A DNA stretch of 64,000 bases from an uncultured Bacteroidales bacterium. GTDB lineage: Bacteria > Bacteroidota > Bacteroidia > Bacteroidales > F082. This document shows positions 18,128-26,947 of the stretch, one piece after another. The translations under genes were made by a program, and so were the position numbers. Within the stretch, counting starts at the first letter, position 1. The number at the start of each line of letters is the position of its first letter. Where the stretch lies: assembly GCA_905234275.1 (NCBI GenBank), contig CAJOHD010000007.1:33723-97722 (forward strand), given 5' to 3'. The notes below the pieces were generated by a model. The model was not told the DNA's origin and searched no databases. It worked only from the letters and a program-made list of their open reading frames with translations.

Positions 18128-19124
18128 GTTTTATCTTATAAAAAACAGACAATACATCCAACAAAACAGAACCAATAAAAGGATTTTTGACAATAATCCG
18201 ATTAACTCTGTTCATATAATTCACCAATTGCCTCGACGGACGAGTATCACGAAGCATATTATAAAACTCTTTTCTTTCCTTATGGGATGTCTTCACCAAT
18301 CTGATGAAAAGCCGATTGATAAACCACGGAAGGCCATCATCCAAAAAATGTGCTACAGTTTTTGCTGAATCAACAATGCTATTACGCCAGTTAATAATCA
18401 TTTCCGCAGCTCCTATTGTAGAAAAATAGATCAATTTTCCGCTGCCTCTATTTAGTTGCGATGTGACCTGTGAGTCTGTTTGTCGATAGCGATAAAGCGC
18501 ATCTGGAATAACTGCAACTTTATCAGCTACGACAATCGCTTGCATCATAAATGTAGTGTCTTGTCCAAATCGCATATTCTCTGGGAAACGGATATTATTG
18601 TCCATTACCAACTGTAGCCTGTATACAGATCTGACGGCATATCCCAGATGATAGATTAATTCCTTGCCAAATTGTTTTTCAATAAAAGAGACACCCTTCA
18701 AATTATGGAGTTCTTTCTTAAAACATTTGTCAACACTCTCGCTATTGTTTTTTAGCACAGAATAATTAAAGCAAATAACATCCGGATTTTCTTTTTCGCA
18801 AACATCAATAATCTGCGAAACCGAATTATGTGAAATCAAATCATCTGGATCCACAAACCAAACGTATTCTCCCTTTGCATTCCTAATTCCAGTATTACGC
18901 GCTCCACCAGACATTTTATTTATCTTATGTTCTATCAGAATCAAATTATCATGCTTTTGCTGATATTGTCTGATAATCTCATTAGAGCGGTCAGGAGAAC
19001 AGTCGTCAACACAAATTACCTCATAATCTGATTCAGGCAGATCTTGTGAATAAATTCTATCCAAACATTCGGAGATATATTTCTCCACTCCATATACAGG
19101 CAATATATATGAAATACGTATCAT
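18120..19124 (-). CDS. glycosyltransferase family 2
   Basis: The 334-residue GT-A enzyme has ISYILPVYGVEKYISECLDR, VICVDDCSPDRSNEIIRQYQ and WFVDPDDLI (about 91-99). Its N-terminal half is closely similar to the enzymes at 19121-20098 and 27963-28961, sharing YEVICV-D-SPD, ARNTG and YVW-VD-DD. These three therefore form a paralogous set within the operon. FGQDTTFMMQ carries the late catalytic acid. Confidence 0.86.
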   Translation of the reverse strand: MIRISYILPVYGVEKYISECLDRIYSQDLPESDYEVICVDDCSPDRSNEIIRQYQQKHDNLILIEHKINKMSGGARNTGIRNAKGEYVWFVDPDDLISHNSVSQIIDVCEKENPDVICFNYSVLKNNSESVDKCFKKELHNLKGVSFIEKQFGKELIYHLGYAVRSVYRLQLVMDNNIRFPENMRFGQDTTFMMQAIVVADKVAVIPDALYRYRQTDSQVTSQLNRGSGKLIYFSTIGAAEMIINWRNSIVDSAKTVAHFLDDGLPWFINRLFIRLVKTSHKERKEFYNMLRDTRPSRQLVNYMNRVNRIIVKNPFIGSVLLDVLSVFYKIKHA

Positions 19125-20098
19125 TTCTTTAGTCCAAACATAAGAAATTCAAGATATTTCAATGTCCATTTTCTGCCGAGCACATTCAACACAAACATAT
19201 TGGAAAACAGATTTTTTTTACAAATCTTTCTAAATTCTGATATGTCTGTTTCTGTCATTATGTTCAAAAAAGACGAATATTCCTGAATAGTATACTTTTC
19301 AATATTTCTAATAGATTTTACTATATCTTTTTCCTCTCTTGGAATTCGGTCTACTGTTTTATGTATGTGTTTCCCGCAAACGAAGCTGTTTTCATATAGA
19401 GTTTGCGGCGAGGGTGTTTTACGTAATGAGCGGGCAAGTGATTCTGGAGTTTCCCGATGTATATAATATTTTCCATTAATAGCACGAACCTTATCCGCCA
19501 ATAAAACTGCCTCTATTGAGAAAGGCACATCTTCACCCATATTTATTTCAGGAGAAAATATGCCATTCCCATTTAGGTAATCTTTACGAAATATCTTGTT
19601 CCACACCGGACAAATTATGCCTGGTTTATCAAGGCACTGGCTTTTCCAGAAATTAAAGCCAGAAACAGGCTCCGACATTTCATTCCAAGTGTTCTTGTCG
19701 TTATCCAATATCTCTTCACCGCGCAAATGCCTATGACGGAAAACCAGCACATCCAATTCATTGGTTTCGCATTGTTTTATAATTTCCCCCAGACAATTTG
19801 GTTCAACCATGTCGTCTGAGTCGACATTCCAAACATACTTGCCTCGAGCAATTTTGCGTCCGGTATTGCGTGCCGTACCAAGCTTTTTGTTGACTTCGTG
19901 CTCCACCAGAATGAGATTTGTATGCTTTTTCTGGTATTCCAAGACAATATCCCGAGAATGGTCTGGAGAGGCATCATTCACACAAATCACCTCATACTCT
20001 TCTTCGGGTATACCTTGTTGATATACACTATCCAAACATTGGGCGATATATTTTTCAACGTTGTAGAAAGGAATGACAAAAGATAATAAAGGTTCCAT
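19121..20098 (-). CDS. glycosyltransferase family 2
   Basis: The 325-residue GT-A enzyme has LSFVIPFYNVEKYIAQCLDS, VICVNDASPDHSRDIV, WNVDSDDMVE (about 90-99) and GEDVPFSIEA. It is a paralogue of the neighbouring product of 18120-19124. It overlaps that gene by 4 bp and touches the GT10 gene by 1 bp. The sugar specificity is not visible. Confidence 0.86.
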   Translation of the reverse strand: MEPLLSFVIPFYNVEKYIAQCLDSVYQQGIPEEEYEVICVNDASPDHSRDIVLEYQKKHTNLILVEHEVNKKLGTARNTGRKIARGKYVWNVDSDDMVEPNCLGEIIKQCETNELDVLVFRHRHLRGEEILDNDKNTWNEMSEPVSGFNFWKSQCLDKPGIICPVWNKIFRKDYLNGNGIFSPEINMGEDVPFSIEAVLLADKVRAINGKYYIHRETPESLARSLRKTPSPQTLYENSFVCGKHIHKTVDRIPREEKDIVKSIRNIEKYTIQEYSSFLNIMTETDISEFRKICKKNLFSNMFVLNVLGRKWTLKYLEFLMFGLKK

Positions 20099-21057
20099 TA
20101 ACTTAAAACTTGCTTAAATTTATCTTCTAACTTATTAAACATCAGCAATATTTTTTCTTCAGCACCATCCTTCAATCGCGGCTGATGCAAAAAATCATTT
20201 AACTCACCTTTGTTTTCCCATAAATGCTGGATCTTAGAAACATTTTGGCTGTTGTCGCCCCCGATACTCCAAAGAATTATAGCTTCATGATTCAAAACAT
20301 CTGGCTCCGGTTGGTTGTCGCTACCCCAATATATCGGGATACATCCTGAAGCAACGGCATCGAACATTTTTTCGGTCACATAGCCTTTGTAATTTGAGTT
20401 TTCAGGACACACATTGAAGCAAAACTGGCGCAAATATGCAGGTTTGTCGTCGTTAAATTCTGTTTTCAAGGTTTCGTCGTTATGCAAAACCTTGCTCGGA
20501 CATTGAATATGGCCAACATTCTTCAACGACTCGTAAATTTGTGAACGTGTGTTTCCCCAGTCATAACGTGCGACCAATGCCGCAAACTTGTCTCTTTCGC
20601 CAATACCAGGATAGCGGAGTCTGTTCACATGCTCGATTATCTCTTTTTCCGACCATTCAGGAGCAAATTGTGTTCGCAGCCACAAAGGCATTCTCACATA
20701 TCGAGCATCATCGATATAATCGAATCCTAACGACAAATCAATCTTTTTTTCTGAAAGCATATTATCGGAATACGCTCTGAAATTATGCGAGTGGACGTTT
20801 TCTCCCGTGATAAATATTTTCACTTCACGGTTATCATAGTTTACCACCCTCCTGTTGCCGAACACAGAATAGAATGAAAAACGTTTGTTGCTCGGCATAA
20901 GCCCATGATACCTCAGAAACCTCGTCAGCCACATATCCTCCGCTCTGACTTTCCAGAAGTTGTACAGCCACACATTATCTTGCGCTTTATTGCCTGTTTC
21001 GACTTTTCGGCGCAGCTGTTGATTGGTTTTTATATTTGAGATAATACGTTTGAGCAT
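20098..21057 (-). CDS. alpha-1,3/4-fucosyltransferase, family GT10
   Basis: The 319-residue protein carries the GT10 donor-site signature: FCFNVCPENSNYKGYVTEKM followed by FDAVASGCIPIYWGSDNQ (about 205-250). GT10 enzymes transfer fucose from GDP-fucose to GlcNAc or glucose, as in bacterial Lewis-antigen mimics. The N-terminal part (IKIFITGENVHSHNFRAYSD) matches the acceptor half of bacterial members. GDP-fucose genes are not in the window. The gene touches the pyruvyltransferase gene by 1 bp. Confidence 0.86.
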   Translation of the reverse strand: MLKRIISNIKTNQQLRRKVETGNKAQDNVWLYNFWKVRAEDMWLTRFLRYHGLMPSNKRFSFYSVFGNRRVVNYDNREVKIFITGENVHSHNFRAYSDNMLSEKKIDLSLGFDYIDDARYVRMPLWLRTQFAPEWSEKEIIEHVNRLRYPGIGERDKFAALVARYDWGNTRSQIYESLKNVGHIQCPSKVLHNDETLKTEFNDDKPAYLRQFCFNVCPENSNYKGYVTEKMFDAVASGCIPIYWGSDNQPEPDVLNHEAIILWSIGGDNSQNVSKIQHLWENKGELNDFLHQPRLKDGAEEKILLMFNKLEDKFKQVLS

Positions 21058-22100
21058 TATTTAATATTCCATGTGTCAAATAACGATGAAATCTTTCCGT
21101 AAGAGTTGTCTATCACATGCACTTCTTTTCCTAACAAAAATCCCAAAATGGCGGCATGCAAGCGTGTTGCGTATATCACATCATATTGGTTGATAAAATC
21201 AACTCCATACTGAATCGTGAACGGCTGGTAATAATTCTGCACAAACCAATCAATGACAACATCCAGCTTTTTAGGATACTTATGCCTGTTCAGATACAAC
21301 AGATAAGCCAAATCGTTATCTGCATTTTTCCATTTTTTTGAAACATCTTTTCCTTGTGATGATGCCTTTCCCGAAAATTTACATTTTAGTATCTTAATTG
21401 CTTTTGCACTGTCGCCCTTTTCTATATAACTTCGAATCAGCTTGTGGCAAATTCTATCCGAAAAACTCCATTTTATATTGTTATCCGACTGATGCATCGG
21501 CCAATCCATCACGTCCATGCCTTCAGCATTAAAAGCCGAATAATCAACAGATTCCTTGTCGTTTCGTTTCAAAAATAAAGTGCGGTTGGTTTTCGTATGT
21601 TTCTTGTCAAACTCAAGATAAAGAGCCATGTCGGGCACCAATAGAATATTGCAAGTTGGGAAGTTTTTCTTTAAAAAATCAAATGATATCTTGTCTCTGA
21701 CACAGATGTGAACATCATTATGGGTAGCAAAAACATCGGCATCATTTTTGCACAACTGTGAATCATTATAACAAACCGACTGCGGAAAAATCACTATTCT
21801 GTTTTTCGGATATAGCTGGACTATCTTGCATTTAAACTCTTGCAAGCCACGCCACAAGTCGCCGAAATTTCCGCCGCCAACCAAGCAGATGGTGACATCT
21901 TCTGGTAATGGCTTATATTCAAACGTTGAAGTCGAAGAACGCCACAAAATTTCAGTTCCATTATCTTTGATAAACTGTTCCATACCTTCCCAGATCATCA
22001 AATCGCCCACATTGGAATAATACGGCAAGTCGGGCAAAACGCATTTCTTGCCAACAAGAGAAGACAACTTATCAAAAATCAAATCTTTAAATTCTGTCAT
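21057..22100 (-). CDS. polysaccharide pyruvyl transferase family protein
   Basis: The 347-residue protein has the CsaB/WcaK-like pattern: YSNVGDLMIWEGMEQF near residue 26, CLVGGGNFGDLWRG (about 70-84), IVIFPQSVCYND and the C-terminal YATRLHAAILGFLLGKEVHV. These enzymes use phosphoenolpyruvate to place a pyruvate ketal on a sugar of the repeat, adding a negative charge. Its overlaps (4 bp with wzt, 1 bp with GT10) show coupling. An insertion around residues 180-250 makes it a little longer than the core domain. Confidence 0.85.
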   Translation of the reverse strand: MTEFKDLIFDKLSSLVGKKCVLPDLPYYSNVGDLMIWEGMEQFIKDNGTEILWRSSTSTFEYKPLPEDVTICLVGGGNFGDLWRGLQEFKCKIVQLYPKNRIVIFPQSVCYNDSQLCKNDADVFATHNDVHICVRDKISFDFLKKNFPTCNILLVPDMALYLEFDKKHTKTNRTLFLKRNDKESVDYSAFNAEGMDVMDWPMHQSDNNIKWSFSDRICHKLIRSYIEKGDSAKAIKILKCKFSGKASSQGKDVSKKWKNADNDLAYLLYLNRHKYPKKLDVVIDWFVQNYYQPFTIQYGVDFINQYDVIYATRLHAAILGFLLGKEVHVIDNSYGKISSLFDTWNIK

Positions 22101-23371
22101 TTAAGCAATTTCAACTGAAAACCTGAAACATTGCCAAAAATATTGTTTTGCCAACGATAACCGTCATTAAAACCCTCGTTTGGAATAATCTCAAAGGAAA
22201 AACCGTTTCGCACGACATCAATTACCTGATTTCCATCAATATACAATGCAAATGTAACCAAATAATTGTCAGGAACAAGCATCGAAGTGTCCATTTCAAA
22301 GTCAAAAACAGAGTGTCCTTCCTTTATGAAAACAGGTTTATCCATTTTTGACATAGCCACTGGCATACCTGTCATATTTTTCAAAGTTATGCGAAATCCG
22401 ACATGGTTTAACTCTTTTTCCGATTCAACATGTATCCTTCCCTTCATCTTGTTTCCATATTCAAGAGCCGTCTTTGTCACATCAAGCATCTCGAATGAAG
22501 TAATTCTTATATAATCAGCCTGAATATCAGGGTCCGTCTCTTTCTTCTCATAATGTGTCACCAATTTTGATCCAGCAACACTCTGTTTGACGTATTCTTC
22601 TACTACGTCAGCTATAGGTCCTAATGTTCTGATGCTACCATTTTCAAGCAACACACCGTTCTTACATAGATTGAGGATACTTGTCATATTATGACTCACA
22701 AACAGCACCGTCCTACCCTCTCCACGACTCACATCCTGCATCTTGCCAATGGCTTTCTTCTGGAATTCGGCATCACCTACAGCAAGCACTTCATCCACAA
22801 CAAGAATTTCCGGGTCGAGATGAGCCGCAACAGCGAAACCCAAACGCACCATCATTCCACTTGAATAACGCTTCACCGGTGTGTCGATATATCTCTCACA
22901 GCCGCTAAAATCAATTATTTCATCAAGCTTTTTTGTTATTTCAGGCTTCGTCATGCCCAAAATGGCACCATTCATGTAGATATTCTCGCGACCAGTCATC
23001 TCAGGATGAAAACCTGTTCCTACTTCGAGCAGTGCACCAATACGGCCTCTTGCGCGGATAGTACCTGTGGTCGGAGTAGTCACACGTGAAAGAAGCTTCA
23101 GCAAAGTACTCTTGCCAGCGCCATTCTTACCGATAATGCCGACCACATCACCTTGTTCAACTTTGAAATCTATGTCTTTCAAAGCCCAGACATATTCACT
23201 GTCAGCAGCTTTCGTGCGGTCGTTGACAGAGCCTATCTTCAAATAAGGGTCTTCCTTGCGCAAAACCGTCGTCTGCCACCATCGGTTCAGGTCGTGGCTC
23301 AACGTCTTGGTGGAAACCAGTCCCAAGCGGTATTGTTTGCTTACGTTGTTAAACTCTATTGCTGTTGGCAT
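22097..23371 (-). CDS. wzt: ABC transporter ATP-binding protein with carbohydrate-binding tail (Wzt type)
   Basis: The 424-residue protein has an ABC ATPase half: Walker A GIIGKNGAGKST (about 83-94), the TagH/Wzt-type signature VKRYSSGMMVRLGFAVAAHL and Walker B ILVVDEVLAVGD. A C-terminal Wzt domain (about 270-424) follows; it binds the modified glycan end in O-antigen systems and sets chain termination. It would drive export with the Wzm permease, which lies about 8 kb further upstream in the operon rather than beside it. The glf scar and ATPase gene directly upstream show that this part of the operon has been rearranged. Confidence 0.92.
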   Translation of the reverse strand: MPTAIEFNNVSKQYRLGLVSTKTLSHDLNRWWQTTVLRKEDPYLKIGSVNDRTKAADSEYVWALKDIDFKVEQGDVVGIIGKNGAGKSTLLKLLSRVTTPTTGTIRARGRIGALLEVGTGFHPEMTGRENIYMNGAILGMTKPEITKKLDEIIDFSGCERYIDTPVKRYSSGMMVRLGFAVAAHLDPEILVVDEVLAVGDAEFQKKAIGKMQDVSRGEGRTVLFVSHNMTSILNLCKNGVLLENGSIRTLGPIADVVEEYVKQSVAGSKLVTHYEKKETDPDIQADYIRITSFEMLDVTKTALEYGNKMKGRIHVESEKELNHVGFRITLKNMTGMPVAMSKMDKPVFIKEGHSVFDFEMDTSMLVPDNYLVTFALYIDGNQVIDVVRNGFSFEIIPNEGFNDGYRWQNNIFGNVSGFQLKLLK

Positions 23372-23377
23372 TATTTA

Positions 23378-23504
23378 TACAATTTTTCAATTTCATCACC
23401 TTCTCAACAATCGATGCCATGTCGTAATCCTTGTGAGAGGAACCTCACATTCGGTGTAATTCACCACGGCATTGCCTTGATAAGTATCGTTGAAATAATT
23501 ACTG
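23378..23504 (-). pseudogene. remnant of a second glf (UDP-galactopyranose mutase) gene, internally deleted
   Basis: Read on the minus strand the segment gives, in order, SNYFNDTYQ, then GNAVVNYTE, then after a frame change YDMASIVEKVMKLK. The intact glf (25821-26942) has the same three pieces in the same order (NNYFNDAYQ, GNAVVNYTE, YDMAPIIERVMQ) but far apart. The first join lies at the 8-mer CCTTGATA, which occurs twice in the intact gene at about 26146 and 26362, so a deletion between direct repeats explains it. Codons differ at many sites from the intact copy, so it is an older or foreign allele, not a fresh duplicate. It ends just before wzt. Confidence 0.85.
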
Positions 23505-24611
23505 TCATTCCTTTCTTAAATATTCCGAAAGATAAGGTACTGCAAATACAAGTTCACCTCTTCTCGGTGATTCTATCACGCCAGCATCGATTAAACGTTT
23601 ACGGTATGGTTGAATTGCCGGTCCACTTGATCCCAATGTAGCTTGCAAATCAGCAATAGTAGCACTATCGCCATGCTGTGAGAGTGCTTTCAAAAACAAT
23701 CTGTCATTATCAGACAACGGAGCTAATATTGGTTTGAACACATTGTTTTCCAAATCTTTCTGAGATGCTTTTTCCGCCTTATCCAATGTTGTTTTATCAA
23801 TAAAACCCTGAAGCTGCGCATATTGAACCAGATAGTAACCTATAAGCTGCATCAAGTATGGGAATCCCCGTGTTGCTTCCGCAGCCCTATCCAACAAATC
23901 TTCTGATATAGCTATTGAGGTGGATTTAAAGGCCCTTTCATAATATGCACGTATCAATTGCACAGAAATTGTGTCCAATTGTATCTTGTTTGCTCTATTT
24001 AAAAAAGTTAGCACGCTGTCATTCAACAAGCTGGATACAGCATGTGGAAGTCCTGCCATTCCAATAGCAATATTTTTCCGATCACCAACCAATTCTTGAT
24101 ATGATGCCGCCACTTCACGCATTGCTGCCGAAGTTCTCACTTCATCAATAAGAATAAGTGCACCTTTTCCTTTCTCCGCCAACTTATCACAAAGCAATGA
24201 CATCTTGGCACGAAAACCATATTGTCTTTCGGTAGCATCCGAAAATGTAAGCCCAAATGAAAATCCAAGTCCTCCTGCATTAATACCGGTCAAATGCCTT
24301 TTATCATCTTTGAAATACTGCGAGCCATTAAGTTGTAGTTGCTCTATAATAGCACTCGGCATTCCTTCATGTGCTGTTACACGTGCGACAACATACCCTG
24401 CCTTAGAGGCTCGGTCGCTCAACTCAAGCAACAAAGCCGTTTTACCCATTCCTCTTTGCCCGAGAAACAATGTGCATCTATTGCGTGAGCCAACTGGTTC
24501 ATTTAGCCCATCCATAAAACGCTCAATTTCACCGTCACGTCCTAAAAATTTGTCAGGACGATTACCGAATGTCGGCTGGAACAAATAGTTTCTATCTAGA
24601 TCTTTGGTCAT
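23505..24611 (-). CDS. AAA/P-loop ATPase with winged-helix C-terminus
   Basis: The 368-residue protein has Walker A LFLGQRGMGKTALLLEL (about 47-63), Walker B GALILIDEV (about 155-163), and a helical lid. Its C-terminal winged-helix-like region (IADLQATLGSSGPAIQPYRK, then LIDAGVIES) is followed by a predicted strand. This is the ATP-binding protein family related to archaeal-type and STAND ATPases, found scattered in bacterial genomes without a settled role. It has no visible link to sugar chemistry. It has its own promoter and a decamer-repeat leader, and a glf scar lies downstream, so it looks like an insertion between wecB and wzt. No partner toxin or nuclease gene is seen beside it. Confidence 0.78.
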   Translation of the reverse strand: MTKDLDRNYLFQPTFGNRPDKFLGRDGEIERFMDGLNEPVGSRNRCTLFLGQRGMGKTALLLELSDRASKAGYVVARVTAHEGMPSAIIEQLQLNGSQYFKDDKRHLTGINAGGLGFSFGLTFSDATERQYGFRAKMSLLCDKLAEKGKGALILIDEVRTSAAMREVAASYQELVGDRKNIAIGMAGLPHAVSSLLNDSVLTFLNRANKIQLDTISVQLIRAYYERAFKSTSIAISEDLLDRAAEATRGFPYLMQLIGYYLVQYAQLQGFIDKTTLDKAEKASQKDLENNVFKPILAPLSDNDRLFLKALSQHGDSATIADLQATLGSSGPAIQPYRKRLIDAGVIESPRRGELVFAVPYLSEYLRKE

Positions 24612-24665
24612 TTTTATTCTCTTTTATTCTCTTTTATTCTCTTTTATTCTCTTTTATTCTTTTTT
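24612..24665 (-). repeat. decamer tandem repeat in the ATPase leader
   Basis: Plus-strand CTTTTATTCT is repeated four times exactly, flanked by one more unit with a single change on each side. The array ends one base before the ATG. On the mRNA it is a purine-rich series GAATAAAAGA that takes the place of the ribosome-binding region, so unit number may tune translation. Confidence 0.92.
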
Positions 24666-24672
24666 ATGGTTG

Positions 24673-24703
24673 CAAAATTACAATTTAAATTTTAATATTC
24701 AAC
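24673..24703 (-). promoter_or_regulatory. promoter of the ATPase gene
   Basis: On the minus strand GTTG (24703-24700) and TAATTTTG (24680-24673) are 19 bp apart. This fits the Bacteroidetes -33/-7 pattern with one mismatch in the -33 box. The start would fall near 24667, so that the transcript begins at the edge of the decamer array. Confidence 0.55.
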
Positions 24704-24735
24704 GCAATTATATATTTTTTACTTTTCTTATTTAA

Positions 24736-25824
24736 TCATTTTAAAATCAATGTTTTAACTATCCTCTCCGCCGCATGTCCGTCCCACAACTCAGGAATAC
24801 CGCCCTTTTGCCACTGACCCGCAAAGAGTCGCTCCAAAACAGGCGCTATTTTGTCAGGATTGGTGCCAACGAGATAATTGGTGCCGACAGTACACGTCTC
24901 GGGACGTTCGGTGTTGTCGCGAAGGGTCATACAGGGCACATGCATCACTGTAGCCTCCTCGGTGATGCCGCCCGAATCGGTAATCACAGCTAACGAATTC
25001 TTTACCAAATAGTTAAACTCAAGATATCCTTGTGGCTCAATAACTTTCAGGTTTTCCGCCTCAATGCCCTGTTTGCGGAACACCGACGCAGTGCGCGGAT
25101 GAATTGGGAAAACAACAGGCAATCCATGGACATTTTCCACAATTGCCTGAATAGTCTGTTTCAGTTTTTCCGATTCGTCAACGTTTGCCGGACGGTGGAG
25201 CGTCAAAACCAGATATTTTTGCGGTTCCAGATTCAATTTGTCAAACACTTCAGGCTTGCTGAAACGCGGCATGTTTTTCAACAGAGTGTCAATCATTACA
25301 TTGCCGACGAAGAATATTTTTTCTTCCGGCACGCCGAACTTTCGGAGATTTGCACCTGCAATATCTGATGTAGTAAAATAGTAATCGGCCAAACTGTCAG
25401 TCACTATTCTGTTTATCTCTTCAGGCATTGTCATGTCCCAACTACGAATTCCAGCCTCAACATGCACAACTTTTGTATTCAGTTTCTTTGCCACCAGCGT
25501 GCATGCCATGGTGCTTGTTACATCTCCCACCACCAATATGCAGTCGCACGAGTTGGCTAGCAACTCGCGTTCAAAAGCTATCATTATCGATGCAGTCTGC
25601 TCGGCTTGAGTCCCGCCGCCACAACCTAGATTGGCATCCGGCTCGGGTATTCCAAGTTCCTCAAAAAATGAACCGCTCATCGCACGGTCATAATGCTGAC
25701 CTGTATGCACCAGCCTATATGAAATATCCGCTCCGGTATCCTGCGCCGCCTTAATTGCCGCCACAATCGGGGCAATTTTCACAAAATTCGGTCGCGCGCC
25801 GGCGATAATAGTTATCTTTTTCAT
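24736..25824 (-). CDS. wecB: UDP-N-acetylglucosamine 2-epimerase (non-hydrolysing)
   Basis: The 362-residue enzyme converts UDP-GlcNAc to UDP-ManNAc. The family motifs are present: GARPNFVKIAPI at the start, HTGQHYDRAMSGSFFEELG, VVHVEAGIRS (about 119-128), LTLHRPANVD, FPIHPRT and the active-site ITDSGGITEEA (about 283-293). No WecC dehydrogenase is present, so ManNAc itself may be used, or ManNAcA made elsewhere. It overlaps glf by 4 bp. Confidence 0.93.
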   Translation of the reverse strand: MKKITIIAGARPNFVKIAPIVAAIKAAQDTGADISYRLVHTGQHYDRAMSGSFFEELGIPEPDANLGCGGGTQAEQTASIMIAFERELLANSCDCILVVGDVTSTMACTLVAKKLNTKVVHVEAGIRSWDMTMPEEINRIVTDSLADYYFTTSDIAGANLRKFGVPEEKIFFVGNVMIDTLLKNMPRFSKPEVFDKLNLEPQKYLVLTLHRPANVDESEKLKQTIQAIVENVHGLPVVFPIHPRTASVFRKQGIEAENLKVIEPQGYLEFNYLVKNSLAVITDSGGITEEATVMHVPCMTLRDNTERPETCTVGTNYLVGTNPDKIAPVLERLFAGQWQKGGIPELWDGHAAERIVKTLILK

Positions 25825-26942
25825 AATATCTCCATTTGCATCACACGCTCTATAATAGGTGCCATGTCATAATATTTATACTCCGCCAAGCGACCGCCAA
25901 AAATCACATTTTCTTCCTTGTCAGCCAAAGCTTTGTATTTCAAATAAAGCTTGTTGTTTTTGTCATCATTCACCGGATAATATGGCTCCATGCCGTGCTG
26001 CCATTCCGTACTGTATTCTCGAGAAACAACCGTCTTGGGACAATCATAGACTTCCTGACCAAACATTTCGAAATGCTTATGTTCGATGATTCTCGTATAA
26101 GGTATTTCACGCTCTGTGTAATTCACCACAGCATTGCCTTGATAATTAGGGATATCAAAAGTTTTTTGTTCAAAAGATACTGTTCGATAATCCAGATGAC
26201 CGAAACATAAATCGTAATACTCGTCAATCTGCCCGGTATAAACTATTTTTTCTGCCAAAGCCGACAATTCTGCGCGATTGGCAAAGAAATCGCAGTTGAT
26301 ACGAGTCTCAACGCCTTTTAGCAAACCTTCAATCAGTTTATTATATCCACCAATTGGAACACCTTGATATGCATCGTTGAAATAATTGTTGTCAAAAACA
26401 AATCGCAAAGGCAATCTACGGATGATAAAAGCCGGTAATTCAGTGCAACTCCTACCCCATTGTTTCTCGGTATAGCCTTTAATCAAAGCCTCATATATGT
26501 CACGACCGACCAAAATCAAAGCCTGTTCCTCCAGATTGGCAGGCTCACGACCTTGTAATGCCATAACCGCCTCTGCACGCTGCTCCTCAATCTTAGCCTT
26601 AGCTGCTTCTGGCGTAGTAACACCCCACATCTGATAAAATGTGTTCATATTGAACGGCAGATTATATAACTTGCCCTTGTAATTTGCCACCGGGCAGTTG
26701 GTATATCTATTAAACGGCACTATGCTGTTCACAAAATCCCACACTTCTTTGTTTGAAGTATGGAAAATGTGAGCACCGTACTTATGTACATTGATACCTT
26801 CAATGCTTTCACAATAAACATTGCCACCAAGATGCGGACGCTTGTCAATAATCAGACAACGTTTACCCGCCTTTTTGGCGAGATGAGCAAAAGTTGCGCC
26901 AAACAGACCTGAGCCGACAATCAACCAATCATAAAACCTCAT
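25821..26942 (-). CDS. glf: UDP-galactopyranose mutase
   Basis: The start at MRFYDWLIVGSGLFGA puts the FAD-binding GSGLFGATFAHLA motif at the usual place and leaves 5 bp to the upstream gene. An upstream ATG at 27002 would add 20 residues that overlap the neighbour. The resulting 373 residues match the usual Glf length. Other motifs are YGAHIFHTS (about 57-65), YTEKQWGRSC and VSREYSTEW. The enzyme makes UDP-galactofuranose, so the glycan probably contains Galf. A divergent broken copy lies at 23378-23504. Confidence 0.93.
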   Translation of the reverse strand: MRFYDWLIVGSGLFGATFAHLAKKAGKRCLIIDKRPHLGGNVYCESIEGINVHKYGAHIFHTSNKEVWDFVNSIVPFNRYTNCPVANYKGKLYNLPFNMNTFYQMWGVTTPEAAKAKIEEQRAEAVMALQGREPANLEEQALILVGRDIYEALIKGYTEKQWGRSCTELPAFIIRRLPLRFVFDNNYFNDAYQGVPIGGYNKLIEGLLKGVETRINCDFFANRAELSALAEKIVYTGQIDEYYDLCFGHLDYRTVSFEQKTFDIPNYQGNAVVNYTEREIPYTRIIEHKHFEMFGQEVYDCPKTVVSREYSTEWQHGMEPYYPVNDDKNNKLYLKYKALADKEENVIFGGRLAEYKYYDMAPIIERVMQMEIL

Positions 26943-26947
26943 AGTGC

